The translations under genes and the position numbers were made by a program. From a virus, in the IMG/VR virus record IMGVR_UViG_3300038825_000871, positions 1-36,495 of that record: DNA of 36,495 nucleotides; one strand, given 5' to 3'. Every line of letters starts with the position of its first letter. Positions within the stretch are counted from its first letter, which is position 1. A model generated the notes under the pieces. It was given only the letters and a program-made list of their open reading frames with translations. It had not been told where the DNA came from and searched no databases. Below, piece by piece: positions 20,895 to 30,224 of this stretch.

Positions 20895-21121
20895 AAAGTA
20901 AAAATAGAACATCTTCTACAGTTCCATTTGGTTATAAGTTATCTGAAGATGAAAAAACATACGAACCTGTAGAGGAAGAGTTAGAATTGTTAGATAAAGC
21001 TTTTGAATATGTACGAACTGTAGGTCCAGCTAAGGCATCTCGATGGTTATCTACAGCTTCTGGGAGAAAAATATCTAATCCGGGATTAACAAAACGTATG
21101 AACAGAGGATTATACCTATAG
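20885..21121 (+). CDS. Small helix-turn-helix protein resembling a recombinase linker domain
   Basis: A 78-residue protein. TVPFGYKLSEDEKTYEPVEE, then ELLDKAFEYVRTVGPAKASR and WLSTASGRKISNPGLTKRM, resembles the 'vPyGY....dg....p.eae.v..if......g...ia..Ln' segment of serine recombinases (Recombinase family, recalled), without any catalytic domain. It probably binds DNA. Its position directly before the large terminase suggests a packaging accessory. Its TAG stop overlaps the terminase frame. Confidence 0.6.
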   Translation: MGIESKNRTSSTVPFGYKLSEDEKTYEPVEEELELLDKAFEYVRTVGPAKASRWLSTASGRKISNPGLTKRMNRGLYL

Positions 21122-21198
21122 AAGACAAAAAGAAAAAACGAGGTAGGCCACCAAAAAAAGAGGGAGAGCCAAAAACTCCTTATAATTGGTCTTCTCGT
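21118..21198 (+). other. Likely N-terminal extension of terminase without an ATG
   Basis: The terminase frame stays open upstream of its first ATG (21199). It encodes EDKKKKRGRPPKKEGEPKTP and then YNWSSR, including an AT-hook core (RGRP). No ATG, GTG, TTG or CTG exists in this stretch. An ATA codon at 21118 overlaps the previous TAG as ATAG and has AGAGG 9 bases upstream; the ATG at 21199 has no ribosome site. A non-standard start is suspected. Confidence 0.45.
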
Positions 21199-22794
21199 AT
21201 GAGAGCCAAACTTGCTACTCAAAAAAAGCTTTCTGCTAAGAAAATACAAGCTGATAAGCTAACAAAGCAGGCAAAAAAAGCTAGAGCAGCATCAAAAAGG
21301 GCTCAGGAGGCATCTAAAAAGGTAGATGATGCATTAAAAGGTAGAGGAAAGTCCGTTGTCACTACAGATGATCTAAAAAACGTACCTAAAGCACTTAGAG
21401 ATCACCTGAAAGACCATGACGTTGTATTTAGACCGAATGAAGGGCCTCAAACTACCTTTTTAGAGTCTCCAGAAAGAGATATATTATACGGAGGAGCAGC
21501 TGGAGGAGGTAAATCATATGCACTTTTAGCTGATGTGCTAAGAGATGCATCAAATCCTAATCATAGAGGGTTGTTGTTAAGAAGAACACTAGCTGAATTA
21601 ACAGAGTTAATAGATAAAAGTAGACAAGTATACACAAAAGCATTTCCCGGTGCAGTATTTAAGCAAGCTAAATCAACATGGGAGTTTCCGTCTGGGGCTA
21701 AAATATGGTTTTCTTACGTAGATGATGACCGAGATGTAACAAGATACCAAGGACAAGCTTTTAATTGGATAGGAATAGACGAAATAACACAATATCCTAC
21801 TCCATACACATGGAATTACCTAAGATCTAGGCTTAGAACAACAGATCCAGCACTTGGTATGTACATGCGTTGCACAGCAAACCCCGGAGGTGTAGGAGGT
21901 TGGTGGGTAAAGAAGATGTATTTAGATCATGCACCACCCGGAGAGCCTTTTTGGGCTAGAGATTTTGATAATGGAGAGATATTAAAGTATCCTCCTAGAC
22001 ATACGAAAGCAGGGGAACCTTTGTTCCTAAGAAAATTTGTTCCTGCAAGATTAACAGACAATCCATATCTGTTTGATGACGGTCAATACGAAGCAATGTT
22101 GATGTCATTGCCTGAAGTAGAAAGAAAGAGACTACTTGATGGAGATTGGGATGTAGCCGAAGGTGCAGCCTTTACAGAGTTTAGTAAAAGTATGCATGTT
22201 TCTGAACCATTTGACATTCCAGAGGGTTGGGCAAGAGTAAGATCAGGTGACTATGGTTACAGCAGCCCTTCTTGTATACTTTGGGGTGCAATAGACTGGG
22301 ATAACAATCTTTGGGTGTATAGAGAACTATATGTTAAAGGATTTACCGGTGAAAGGCTTGGAGATACAATAGCTATGATAGAAAAAGACGATCCACCCAT
22401 GCAATTAGCTGTTTTAGATGCAAGTTGTTGGAACAGAACAGGTCTAGGACCTAGTATAGCAGAAACAATGATAAAAAGAGGTGTAAGATGGATACCATCA
22501 GACAGAAATCGTATGGCAGGAAAGATAGAAGTACACAGAAGGTTAGCTTGTGATGACTATGGAAATCCTCGTGTTCGTGTTTTTTCCACTTGCAATAATC
22601 TTATCAGAACTTTGCCCACGTTGCCTCTGTCTAAGACTAATCCTGAAGACGTTGATACAAAAGCTGACGACCATGCGTATGATGCACTAAGATATATGGT
22701 AATGAGTAGAACTTTAGTAAATGTACATAACACACATAGAATGACAAGGCATACACAAAAATATGAACCCCAAGATCAAGTATTTGGATATTAA
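21199..22794 (+). CDS. terL: Terminase large subunit
   Basis: A 531-residue packaging motor from the first ATG (probably longer; see the entry at 21118). The N-terminal 50 residues are basic coiled helix. Walker A is GGAAGGGKS (98-106), Walker B is FNWIGIDE (to 194-195), and the coupling motif is in CTANPGG. The nuclease domain shows D351 in RSGDYGY, D407 in LAVLDASCW and the late DDHAYDALRY acidic cluster. It pumps and cuts DNA at the portal. The neighbours portal, scaffold and capsid follow in the usual order. Confidence 0.95.
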   Translation: MRAKLATQKKLSAKKIQADKLTKQAKKARAASKRAQEASKKVDDALKGRGKSVVTTDDLKNVPKALRDHLKDHDVVFRPNEGPQTTFLESPERDILYGGAAGGGKSYALLADVLRDASNPNHRGLLLRRTLAELTELIDKSRQVYTKAFPGAVFKQAKSTWEFPSGAKIWFSYVDDDRDVTRYQGQAFNWIGIDEITQYPTPYTWNYLRSRLRTTDPALGMYMRCTANPGGVGGWWVKKMYLDHAPPGEPFWARDFDNGEILKYPPRHTKAGEPLFLRKFVPARLTDNPYLFDDGQYEAMLMSLPEVERKRLLDGDWDVAEGAAFTEFSKSMHVSEPFDIPEGWARVRSGDYGYSSPSCILWGAIDWDNNLWVYRELYVKGFTGERLGDTIAMIEKDDPPMQLAVLDASCWNRTGLGPSIAETMIKRGVRWIPSDRNRMAGKIEVHRRLACDDYGNPRVRVFSTCNNLIRTLPTLPLSKTNPEDVDTKADDHAYDALRYMVMSRTLVNVHNTHRMTRHTQKYEPQDQVFGY

Positions 22795-22798
22795 TTAG

Positions 22799-24883
22799 AT
22801 GGCTAAATTAAACAGTGAAATTTTAGAAGAATTATTATTTCCCAATGGAGTAGAAAATGCTTCAGATACTAATGTATTTATTGAAAAGTTTAAAAATAAA
22901 ACTTTAACAGTAAGAGATGCCTTAATTATACATGCTCAAGATACTGGGATACGTTTTGATCAACGAGAGGTAGCTGCAGATGCTACCACTAAACAAATGC
23001 AAGACATACTTTTAGGTGAAGGAAAAGAAAAACCTACTAGGTCAACAGGATTTGTTACAAAAGTAAAAAAATTTAAAAAAATATTAGACAGTAATTTTTT
23101 TGATGTTACATATGATTTAAATGAATTAAATAAACTTGTAGGAGCAGATATTAAAATTGCTGTTCAAGCAGTAGACGGTTCAACTAAAAAATTTTTTGAT
23201 GATAATAAAACAGCCATTGGTGGTGGAGAAAAGGTAAACTATCCTAGAGATCCTATAACAAAAGTACCTCAAAAAAGAGGTGGAATGGCTTTTGATGAAG
23301 TTCCCCCTCCTAAAAATGTGTGGCCTCAAATTATAGAAGCTACAGAAAATATAGCAAAAGATCCAAAATATGGTCCAGCCTATGCAAAAGCTTTTTTTCT
23401 ATCAGCAATACTTCCTATAAGAGGAAATGATATAACTCAAATGACTGTTAGTAAAAAATTTGCAGCTGGATTAGAAACAGTACGACCTAATTTAGCCATA
23501 AATGCTGATGGGGTATTAACTTTAAGTTTAGAAAGTATGTTAGGTAGAGGGCAAAAAGGATTACCAAGAAGAGTTGTTTTAACTCCTTTTTTAAATAATT
23601 TATTGAGGGCAGATTATGATGATGCTATAAAATCTGGTAGAAATTATTTATTTAATGTAGAAACATTTGATGCTGATGGTAATATTATAAAAGGTAAAAA
23701 CATACTGCCTACAACAACAAAGTTATCTAATGCAGCCAGAGAGTATTTTGTTCCTCTTATGAAAAATTTTGAAGATATATTAGGTAGAGAAGTTGTTGGT
23801 ATAAAAGATTTAAGAAAAATAGCTTCAAGTACTATAGCTATGCATCCTCGTATAAACAATCCAGAAATAGCTATAGAACTATTAGGTCACACAGGAGATA
23901 AAGGTTTTATTAGAGGTGCTAGTAAAATGGCAGCAAGATCTTATTTAAGTAATATTGCTGGTGTAGGTGCAGAAGATAAAATTACAAACGTATTAGCTCT
24001 TTATGAAACTTTAATTGCAGATACATTAGAGTATTCTGATGTTAATGATTTAGCTAGAAATTCTGGAATATCTTTAGCAGACGAAACATTACATATAGAA
24101 AAAGTAGAAGATTTAGGTGAAAAACAAATAACAAGAGTTTTAACAGCTGAAGAAATACAAGATAATGAGAAAAAAAGAAAAGCACAATTAGAACTGTTTT
24201 TATCAAAAAAAGCAAAAGAAGTAGCAGAAACAAAAGTTGCTACTGAAGAAAAACTTATGAAAGCAGAAGAAACAAAAGCAGATAGAAAAAAAAGGTTTGG
24301 AGATAACAATGCTCCTGCAGGGGATAAAATACTAACTAAAAAAAGTCCTTTTTTACAACAAGTAGCAACAATGGCAGGCATTGCCCCAGAAGAACTAGAA
24401 GGTTTAACTGCATCTGAAATAAGAGAAAAAGTAAAGGGAAAAGCTATAAAAGGTGGTACAAAAGGAGCAATAGGTGGTATGGCTGTTTTAGGTTTAGCTT
24501 CATATGGTATTGATCCTGCCGGTGCTGCAGCACAAGATTTAGCCTATGCAGGAACATCGAAAGTAATAGGTTTAGCAGGAGGACCGGGAGTTACTGCAGG
24601 TATGGTAGCAGCAGAATCAGTTACTCCAACAGTAGTTGCAGATGACGTACAAAATCTTGTTTCAGATAAAAACTTTATGGAGATGGGAAGAATTTCTGAT
24701 ATTACTGGAGAAAGTCCTTTAAATGTAGATACAAGAGCACAAGCTTTAACTGATATACAAGATATAGAAGCTCAAGCAAGTAGAGCTACAGAAGGTGGAA
24801 GTTTTGAACATCCACAAATAACAAGAGAAAAGCAAGCCAATCAAGCAAGATTACAAGAACAGTTATCTGAAATTGGTTTTTAA
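22799..24883 (+). CDS. Large protein with tyrosine-recombinase-like domain
   Basis: A 694-residue protein between terminase and portal. Residues about 170-390 follow the tyrosine recombinase catalytic order: R208 in LPIRGNDITQM, K254 in a hairpin-like segment, R339 in IKDLRKIAS, H364 in ELLGHTG and Y382 in AARSYL. The box II His is Lys here. Residues 440-510 are a charged coiled coil, and 555-600 are Gly/Ala-rich and hydrophobic (GGTKGAIGGMAVLGLASYG). The position points to a virion protein rather than a lysogeny integrase. Enzymatic activity is not assured. Confidence 0.6.
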   Translation: MAKLNSEILEELLFPNGVENASDTNVFIEKFKNKTLTVRDALIIHAQDTGIRFDQREVAADATTKQMQDILLGEGKEKPTRSTGFVTKVKKFKKILDSNFFDVTYDLNELNKLVGADIKIAVQAVDGSTKKFFDDNKTAIGGGEKVNYPRDPITKVPQKRGGMAFDEVPPPKNVWPQIIEATENIAKDPKYGPAYAKAFFLSAILPIRGNDITQMTVSKKFAAGLETVRPNLAINADGVLTLSLESMLGRGQKGLPRRVVLTPFLNNLLRADYDDAIKSGRNYLFNVETFDADGNIIKGKNILPTTTKLSNAAREYFVPLMKNFEDILGREVVGIKDLRKIASSTIAMHPRINNPEIAIELLGHTGDKGFIRGASKMAARSYLSNIAGVGAEDKITNVLALYETLIADTLEYSDVNDLARNSGISLADETLHIEKVEDLGEKQITRVLTAEEIQDNEKKRKAQLELFLSKKAKEVAETKVATEEKLMKAEETKADRKKRFGDNNAPAGDKILTKKSPFLQQVATMAGIAPEELEGLTASEIREKVKGKAIKGGTKGAIGGMAVLGLASYGIDPAGAAAQDLAYAGTSKVIGLAGGPGVTAGMVAAESVTPTVVADDVQNLVSDKNFMEMGRISDITGESPLNVDTRAQALTDIQDIEAQASRATEGGSFEHPQITREKQANQARLQEQLSEIGF

Positions 24884-24908
24884 TTAACAACAATAAAAGG
24901 AGAAAACT

Positions 24909-25142
24909 ATGCCTCAAGGTGTAAAAAGTGCTTATAAATCTGGTTATATTATGGGCCAGATGAGTAAACAAGGGGAAATGAACGAAGCTAATGAAAGTTC
25001 ATTATATCGTGAAAAATTAGACTCAAATGTTATGGGTGAAAATTCAGGAGAATTTAAACAATCACAAGATTCTAAAACAGCCGGTACTAAACATACTGGT
25101 GATTTAGGCATGATTATGGGTTCTTCAAAAAGTATAGGTTAA
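24909..25142 (+). CDS. Small hypothetical structural-region protein
   Basis: A 77-residue protein, MPQGVKSAYKSGYIMGQMSK and onward, Ser/Gly/Asn/Met-rich and probably disordered. AAAAGGAG stands 6 bases before the start. It sits directly ahead of the portal gene. No family is recognised. Confidence 0.6.
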   Translation: MPQGVKSAYKSGYIMGQMSKQGEMNEANESSLYREKLDSNVMGENSGEFKQSQDSKTAGTKHTGDLGMIMGSSKSIG

Positions 25143-25159
25143 TAAGTTAGGATAAAAAT

Positions 25160-27271
25160 ATGGATGATCCTATTGATGTATCTGCAGAAATGTCTCCGGA
25201 AGAAGCTCCGGGTTTAGTATCTTTAATAAAAGGAAGATTAAAAGAAGCAGAAGATGGTCGACAAATACATGAGCAACGATGGTTAAGTGCTTATAAAAAT
25301 TTTAGAGGTATTTATGACTCTAGCACACAATATACAAGTACTGAAAAGTCTAAAGTATTTATAAAAATAACAAAGACTAAAGTACTTGCTGCTTATGGTC
25401 AAATTGTAGACATTTTATTTGCTAATAAAAAATTTCCTTTAACAGTAGAGTCTACACCTGTGCCTGAAGGTATAGCTGAGTTTGCTCATTTAAAAACTCC
25501 TTTAGATGATATGCCTACGAGTCCTGTAGGATATGAAGGTGACGGTAGAGAATTACCTCCCGGAGCTACTGAAGCTACTGAACAAATGGATTATTTAGGA
25601 GGATTAGCTCAAGAGTATGAAGGTGCTCCTTTAGCAGAAGGTATGTCTAAAACAGGAGAACCTCAAATATCTCCTGCAGCAGAAACTGCTAGAAGAATGG
25701 AGAAATTAATACATGATCAGTTGACAGGATCTAATGCTATTACAACCCTTAGAAATTCTATATTTGAATCTGTATTGTTAGGCACTGGAATAGTAAAGGG
25801 ACCTTTTACTCATATTAAAACTGTTCACAAATGGGAAAAAGATGAAGAAGGTAGTAAGGAGTATACTCCGTATTATAAAGACATACCTAAAATAGAATCT
25901 GTATCATGTTGGGATTTGTACCCTGATCCTGTTGCTACAAGTATTGATGATTGTGATTATGTTATACAAAGACATAAGATGAATAGAGAACAATTACGTA
26001 ATCTTATGAGTATGCCTATGTTTGACCCTGAAGCTATTAGGGCTGTATTATCAGGAGGAGGAAACTATGTTGATAAATACTTTGAAAGTGTTATAAAAGA
26101 CGATGATCAACAGATGCGTAATTCCAGTGAACGATTTGAAGTATTAGAGTATTGGGGTTGCATTGATTCTGATATATTAGAACAAGTAGGTATTCCCGAT
26201 ACCGGATCAGATCCTTTAGGACAAGTACAGGCTAACATTTGGGTATGTGGTGGACAAGTATTAAGAGCTGTAGTAAATCCATTTATACCAATGCGTATTC
26301 CTTTTCAAATATTTCCTTATGAAATAAGCCCTTACCAAATATGGGGTATAGGCATACCAGAAAATATGGAAGATGCACAGCTATTAATGAATGGTCATGT
26401 TCGTATGGCTATAGACAACTTATCTTTAGCAGGAAACCTTGTATTTGATGTAGATGAAACATCTTTAGTACCGGGTCAAAATTATGATATATTTCCCGGT
26501 AAAGTATTTAGAAGACAATCTGGTGTTACCGGCACAGCTGTAAATGGTATAAAGTTTCCTAATACAGCAGGTGAAAACATACAGATGTACGATAAAGCAA
26601 GGCAACTTGCTGATGAAGAAACTGGTATACCCAGTATAATGCATGGGCAGACAGGTGTTACTGGCACAGGCAGAACAGCAGCAGGCTTATCTATGTTATT
26701 AGGATCAGCCGGCTTATCCATAAAGACTGTTATAAAGAATCTTGATGATCATCTTTTGAAACCAATGGGAGAAGCTTTCTTTCAATGGAACATGCAGTTT
26801 AATGAAGATAATCCAGATATAATTGGTGATCTTGAAATTAAACCAAAAGGGGTGGCTTCTGTAATGCAAAAAGAAGTACGTTCACAAAGATTAACTGCTC
26901 TTTTACAAACAGTTAGTAACCCAATGTTAGCTCCTTTTATTAAAATACCTAATCTAATAAGAGAACTAGCAATATCTCAAGATATAGATCCAGACAGTCT
27001 TGTTAATGATATGAACCAAGCACAGATCTATGCTGAAATGTTAAAAGGAATGCAAAATGCCCAACAAGAACAACAACCAGAATCAGGAGACCCTCAAGCA
27101 ATTGGCACCAATGGTCAACAACCCGGAGGCATGGGAATCCCTTCACAAACTTCTGCAGGGACTACACCTACAGACCTTACAGGGGCTGGTAACGGCACAA
27201 TCGGAGTTGGAGGTGTACCGGCTGCAGGGGAAAGCCAGTTTGCTGGGAATGCTTCTCAACCTGAAGAATAA
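25160..27271 (+). CDS. Portal protein
   Basis: A 703-residue protein in the portal position. The N-terminus (AEDGRQIHEQRWLSAYKNFRG) and body (SVSCWDLYPDPVATSIDDCD, YVIQRHKMNREQL) match the podoviral 'head-to-tail connector' type, as does the PFQIFPYEISPYQIWGIGIP segment. It forms the ring through which DNA is packaged and ejected. The last 70 residues are Gln/Gly/Pro-rich and low in complexity, and the DNA there also encodes another protein in a second frame. Confidence 0.88.
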   Translation: MDDPIDVSAEMSPEEAPGLVSLIKGRLKEAEDGRQIHEQRWLSAYKNFRGIYDSSTQYTSTEKSKVFIKITKTKVLAAYGQIVDILFANKKFPLTVESTPVPEGIAEFAHLKTPLDDMPTSPVGYEGDGRELPPGATEATEQMDYLGGLAQEYEGAPLAEGMSKTGEPQISPAAETARRMEKLIHDQLTGSNAITTLRNSIFESVLLGTGIVKGPFTHIKTVHKWEKDEEGSKEYTPYYKDIPKIESVSCWDLYPDPVATSIDDCDYVIQRHKMNREQLRNLMSMPMFDPEAIRAVLSGGGNYVDKYFESVIKDDDQQMRNSSERFEVLEYWGCIDSDILEQVGIPDTGSDPLGQVQANIWVCGGQVLRAVVNPFIPMRIPFQIFPYEISPYQIWGIGIPENMEDAQLLMNGHVRMAIDNLSLAGNLVFDVDETSLVPGQNYDIFPGKVFRRQSGVTGTAVNGIKFPNTAGENIQMYDKARQLADEETGIPSIMHGQTGVTGTGRTAAGLSMLLGSAGLSIKTVIKNLDDHLLKPMGEAFFQWNMQFNEDNPDIIGDLEIKPKGVASVMQKEVRSQRLTALLQTVSNPMLAPFIKIPNLIRELAISQDIDPDSLVNDMNQAQIYAEMLKGMQNAQQEQQPESGDPQAIGTNGQQPGGMGIPSQTSAGTTPTDLTGAGNGTIGVGGVPAAGESQFAGNASQPEE

Positions 27272-27305
27272 TTATGACGAAATGAAAAAGGAAAGTAATA
27301 GATAA
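27057..27305 (+). CDS. Small helical protein overprinted on the portal 3' end
   Basis: An 82-residue protein starting MPNKNNNQNQETLKQLAPMV, then a compact helical part (NPEAWESLHKLLQGLHLQTL, ELEVYRLQGKASLLGML). AAAAGGA is 7 bases before the ATG. 215 of its 249 bases lie inside the portal gene in another frame. The 'W..l...l......l......ev.rLQG....l..l..l' pattern is that of small proteins downstream of portal in marine podoviruses (recalled). The portal product is low-complexity here, so this frame may be the constrained one. Confidence 0.6.
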   Translation: MPNKNNNQNQETLKQLAPMVNNPEAWESLHKLLQGLHLQTLQGLVTAQSELEVYRLQGKASLLGMLLNLKNNYDEMKKESNR

Positions 27306-27307
27306 TC

Positions 27308-28771
27308 ATGGCTGTAGATACTGAACAAGGATTTTTAGGAAGTCCACCTACTGAAGCATCACCAATATCTGTACAAACAGATTTTGGATTAGGTGAACAA
27401 AGTGCTTTTTTAACAGAAGCAGATGTAGATCCTAGTCAACCTTATCAGGTAACAACTTTTCAAGAAACTATAGCTGCTTCTCCTGCTATCTCTGTAGGAG
27501 GAGGTTATGATCCATATGCTAACGACCTTACAAATATAATATCTCCTTTTACTGATCCAGAACAAATTAGAGAAAGAAGAGAAAAAGAAAAAAAACAAAG
27601 AGAACAAGTTAGAGTTTTTGGGGGAGCAGATCCATTATTTCAATATGAACCTAATTTAAATATAACTTCTCCAGATGTGCCCCAATTTGCTGCAAACGTA
27701 CCTGATCCTTTTTTAGAGTTTTCTCCTACACCAAGAACAGACCTTACTAGAAAAGGCCAAGCATATGGTTTAGAAACAGAAGTAGATGAAGATTATTATT
27801 CAGCAAAATACGATCCTAGAAGACCGGGGATAGACGGACCTACACGAGCTGAAGTAGCAGGAAATATACTTCAAGAATATGGGATGGAAAAGGTTGAAAA
27901 AGCAGGATCAGAACTTGCTGGAGATATGATTACAGATGCATATAAATCATATTTTCCTACTAGGTATCCTTCATCAGCTTTTGGAGGAGGTATGCCAACT
28001 TCTTGGTCAGGAACAGGATATGGAGGAAGCACTTCTAGTGCTGTTGCTACCGGAGGAGCACAAGCTTTACAAACTTCAGGTGCTGGAGTAAATGTATTAG
28101 GACAACCTATGTACGGTAGTACAGCTCCAGCAGGTGCTAGTATGGGTGCAAAAGCATTAGGATATGCAGGAGCAGCTTACGGTCTCTATAATGCAGCAGA
28201 AGCTTGGGGAAACAAAGATTATGCAGGAGCTGTAACAAATACAGCATGGGCTGTAGCATCTGTAAATCCAGCAGCTTTACCCTATGCTATAGGTTTAGAA
28301 GCAATTAGTCAAATTGGAAGAGCTTTTGGTTGGTGGGGAAAGAAGCCAAAACCGGGATTTGGTGGTGCAGAGATAAGATTAAATAAAGAAAATAATAATT
28401 TAGAATTTGAAACAACCTATGGATACAATGGGTTTGATCCTAGCCAAGCAAAACAACATGCAAATCAAGCTGTACAATTTTTAAATGGTTGGTCTAAAAA
28501 GTTTGGAATGAAATTAAATTATGAAAAAGCAAACCAAGCTATAGTTGAAGCAAAAATACGAGGAGGTAACTACCTACGAAGAATAGATGTAAGTCCTTGG
28601 AAAGATGGATCAGGCAGTTCTTCTGAAATGATTGAAAGATGGATAAACTCTGGTGCATATGAAGGTAATCCTACATACTTTAATACAGATCTTGGACAAA
28701 GAGTAGGGTTTTCTTCTCAAGAACAATATGAAAAAGAAGTAAATAAATATGCTAAAAGCATTTTTGGGTAA
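27308..28771 (+). CDS. Putative internal virion protein
   Basis: A 487-residue protein. It starts MAVDTEQGFLGSPPTEASPI. The N-terminal 200 residues are Pro/Asp-rich, the centre is Gly/Ser/Ala-rich with weakly hydrophobic helices (GAKALGYAGAAYGLYNAAEA, AVASVNPAALPYAIGLEA), and the C-terminus is folded. This fits proteins stored in the capsid and ejected with DNA. It lies between portal and the lytic transglycosylase protein. Assignment is by place and composition. Confidence 0.6.
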   Translation: MAVDTEQGFLGSPPTEASPISVQTDFGLGEQSAFLTEADVDPSQPYQVTTFQETIAASPAISVGGGYDPYANDLTNIISPFTDPEQIRERREKEKKQREQVRVFGGADPLFQYEPNLNITSPDVPQFAANVPDPFLEFSPTPRTDLTRKGQAYGLETEVDEDYYSAKYDPRRPGIDGPTRAEVAGNILQEYGMEKVEKAGSELAGDMITDAYKSYFPTRYPSSAFGGGMPTSWSGTGYGGSTSSAVATGGAQALQTSGAGVNVLGQPMYGSTAPAGASMGAKALGYAGAAYGLYNAAEAWGNKDYAGAVTNTAWAVASVNPAALPYAIGLEAISQIGRAFGWWGKKPKPGFGGAEIRLNKENNNLEFETTYGYNGFDPSQAKQHANQAVQFLNGWSKKFGMKLNYEKANQAIVEAKIRGGNYLRRIDVSPWKDGSGSSSEMIERWINSGAYEGNPTYFNTDLGQRVGFSSQEQYEKEVNKYAKSIFG

Positions 28772-28781
28772 AGGAATAATT

Positions 28782-30224
28782 ATGTTAAGTTTACAAGATT
28801 TAGATCATGAGTTCATAGGTAGAGGTGATCCTCATGTAGAATCATTACGTTTAAGACAACAGTATGAACAAAATTTAACACCAGAAGAATTACAAAGATT
28901 AGTAGAAATATCTCCTGTAGTAAATGAATTTATGGCTTTAGATTTTAAAGGAAGAACAGGAACTTTTCCTGAAGGGCAAAGAGACATGGATATAAATCAA
29001 GTTCCTGAAAATGAACAGATGGATTTAGAAGAATATGGTCGTATGAGAGGATTAGATGAAGAGTACATAGACGAAGTTATGACTGGTGTAAATGGTCCAA
29101 AAGAAGTGTTTATGGGAGATGCTCCTCCTGTAAATAAAGCACCTATTATGGGAGATGCTCCTCCTGTAAATAAAGCACCTATTATGGGAGATGCTCCTCC
29201 ACAAGGGTTGGCTTTAGGAACAGATGATTTACAACAACAAGAACAAATACAAGGTATGCCACCTGTACAAGAGGTGTTACCGGGAGCTGGAACAGGGTTA
29301 ATACAAGATCCAATAGATCCAAATGCTTCTCCTGTTGCAGATACAGTACCAATGGATAATGTAGAAGAAGGTTCTGCTATTATAAATGCAGCAGCTGTAA
29401 AAATTGTAGGTTTAAAAGATCTTATGAAAGCTAGAGAAGAAGCTAGGGACATATTACGATCTCAAGGCACCATAATAGATGATGAAAAACAATATCAAGG
29501 AGATGGTGTAGATATAGCTACTTCTAATGGAGAATTTAAATTTAGTGCTAAAGAATCTGAAATAATAGGTAAAGAAACTATAGATAAATGGAATAAAAAA
29601 GGTGAAGCTGAAACCGAAGAAGCTATAGCTAATGAACAAGCACAAAACCCAAATCAAGTAGGTGTTCAACCAGTAATGGGGGCTAGAGAAGGCATGATAG
29701 TAGAAAACCCTCCACCTCCACAACAAAAACCTATTGTTGATAGTACTTTTGTAGATATAATAAAGCCGGCAGTTATACAAGTAGAAAGTACAAATAGACC
29801 TGATGCAGTTAGTAAAAAAGGTGCAGTAGGATTAATGCAAGTAACACCAATAGCTGTAAAAGACGTATTAATTAGAGGAAATAATAAAAAACAACACACA
29901 CCAGAAACTCTTCCTACATGGTTAAAGAAAAATAATTCAGGAGAGTATGATATGAAAGATGCTGAAACAAATAAATGGTTTGGTACACAATATTTAAATA
30001 TGATGTATAAGCAATTTAAAAATCCAGAATTAGCTCTTTTAGCCTATAACTTAGGTCCTTCATCTACACAAGAATGGATAAATAACGGATCAATGTTAAG
30101 CACACTAGGAAAAGAAGCTTTAGAATACGTACCAAAAGTTTATAAAGCATTAGGGAGAACCCCAGAAATTTTTGCAGGAGATAAATATATAAAAGCTTTA
30201 GAAAAAGCTAATAGAAAAAATTAA
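28782..30224 (+). CDS. Internal virion protein with lytic transglycosylase domain
   Basis: A 480-residue protein from ATG 28782 (AAAGGA 6 bases upstream); the frame from 28749 has no ribosome site. The C-terminal SLT domain has catalytic E335 in VIQVESTNRP, then KGAVGLMQVTP and ELALLAYNLGP. It would open peptidoglycan during DNA ejection, as T7 gp16 does. The middle holds a tandem 12-residue repeat (MGDAPPVNKAPI). The central helix DLMKAREEARDILRSQG and the acidic linkers look virion-like. Confidence 0.85.
   Translation: MLSLQDLDHEFIGRGDPHVESLRLRQQYEQNLTPEELQRLVEISPVVNEFMALDFKGRTGTFPEGQRDMDINQVPENEQMDLEEYGRMRGLDEEYIDEVMTGVNGPKEVFMGDAPPVNKAPIMGDAPPVNKAPIMGDAPPQGLALGTDDLQQQEQIQGMPPVQEVLPGAGTGLIQDPIDPNASPVADTVPMDNVEEGSAIINAAAVKIVGLKDLMKAREEARDILRSQGTIIDDEKQYQGDGVDIATSNGEFKFSAKESEIIGKETIDKWNKKGEAETEEAIANEQAQNPNQVGVQPVMGAREGMIVENPPPPQQKPIVDSTFVDIIKPAVIQVESTNRPDAVSKKGAVGLMQVTPIAVKDVLIRGNNKKQHTPETLPTWLKKNNSGEYDMKDAETNKWFGTQYLNMMYKQFKNPELALLAYNLGPSSTQEWINNGSMLSTLGKEALEYVPKVYKALGRTPEIFAGDKYIKALEKANRKN
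29112..29200 (+). repeat. 36-bp in-frame tandem repeat
   Basis: Two exact 36-base copies (29112-29147, 29148-29183) and a partial third (29184-29200), each starting ATGGGAGATGCTCCTCC. They encode MGDAPPVNKAPI repeats in the transglycosylase protein. Exact identity implies recent duplication. Confidence 0.95.

Noticed and set aside
22799-24883. Lysogeny integrase with attP
   Set aside because: No repressor or excisionase gene and no attachment-like repeat were seen, the gene lies in the structural block, and the phage otherwise looks lytic.
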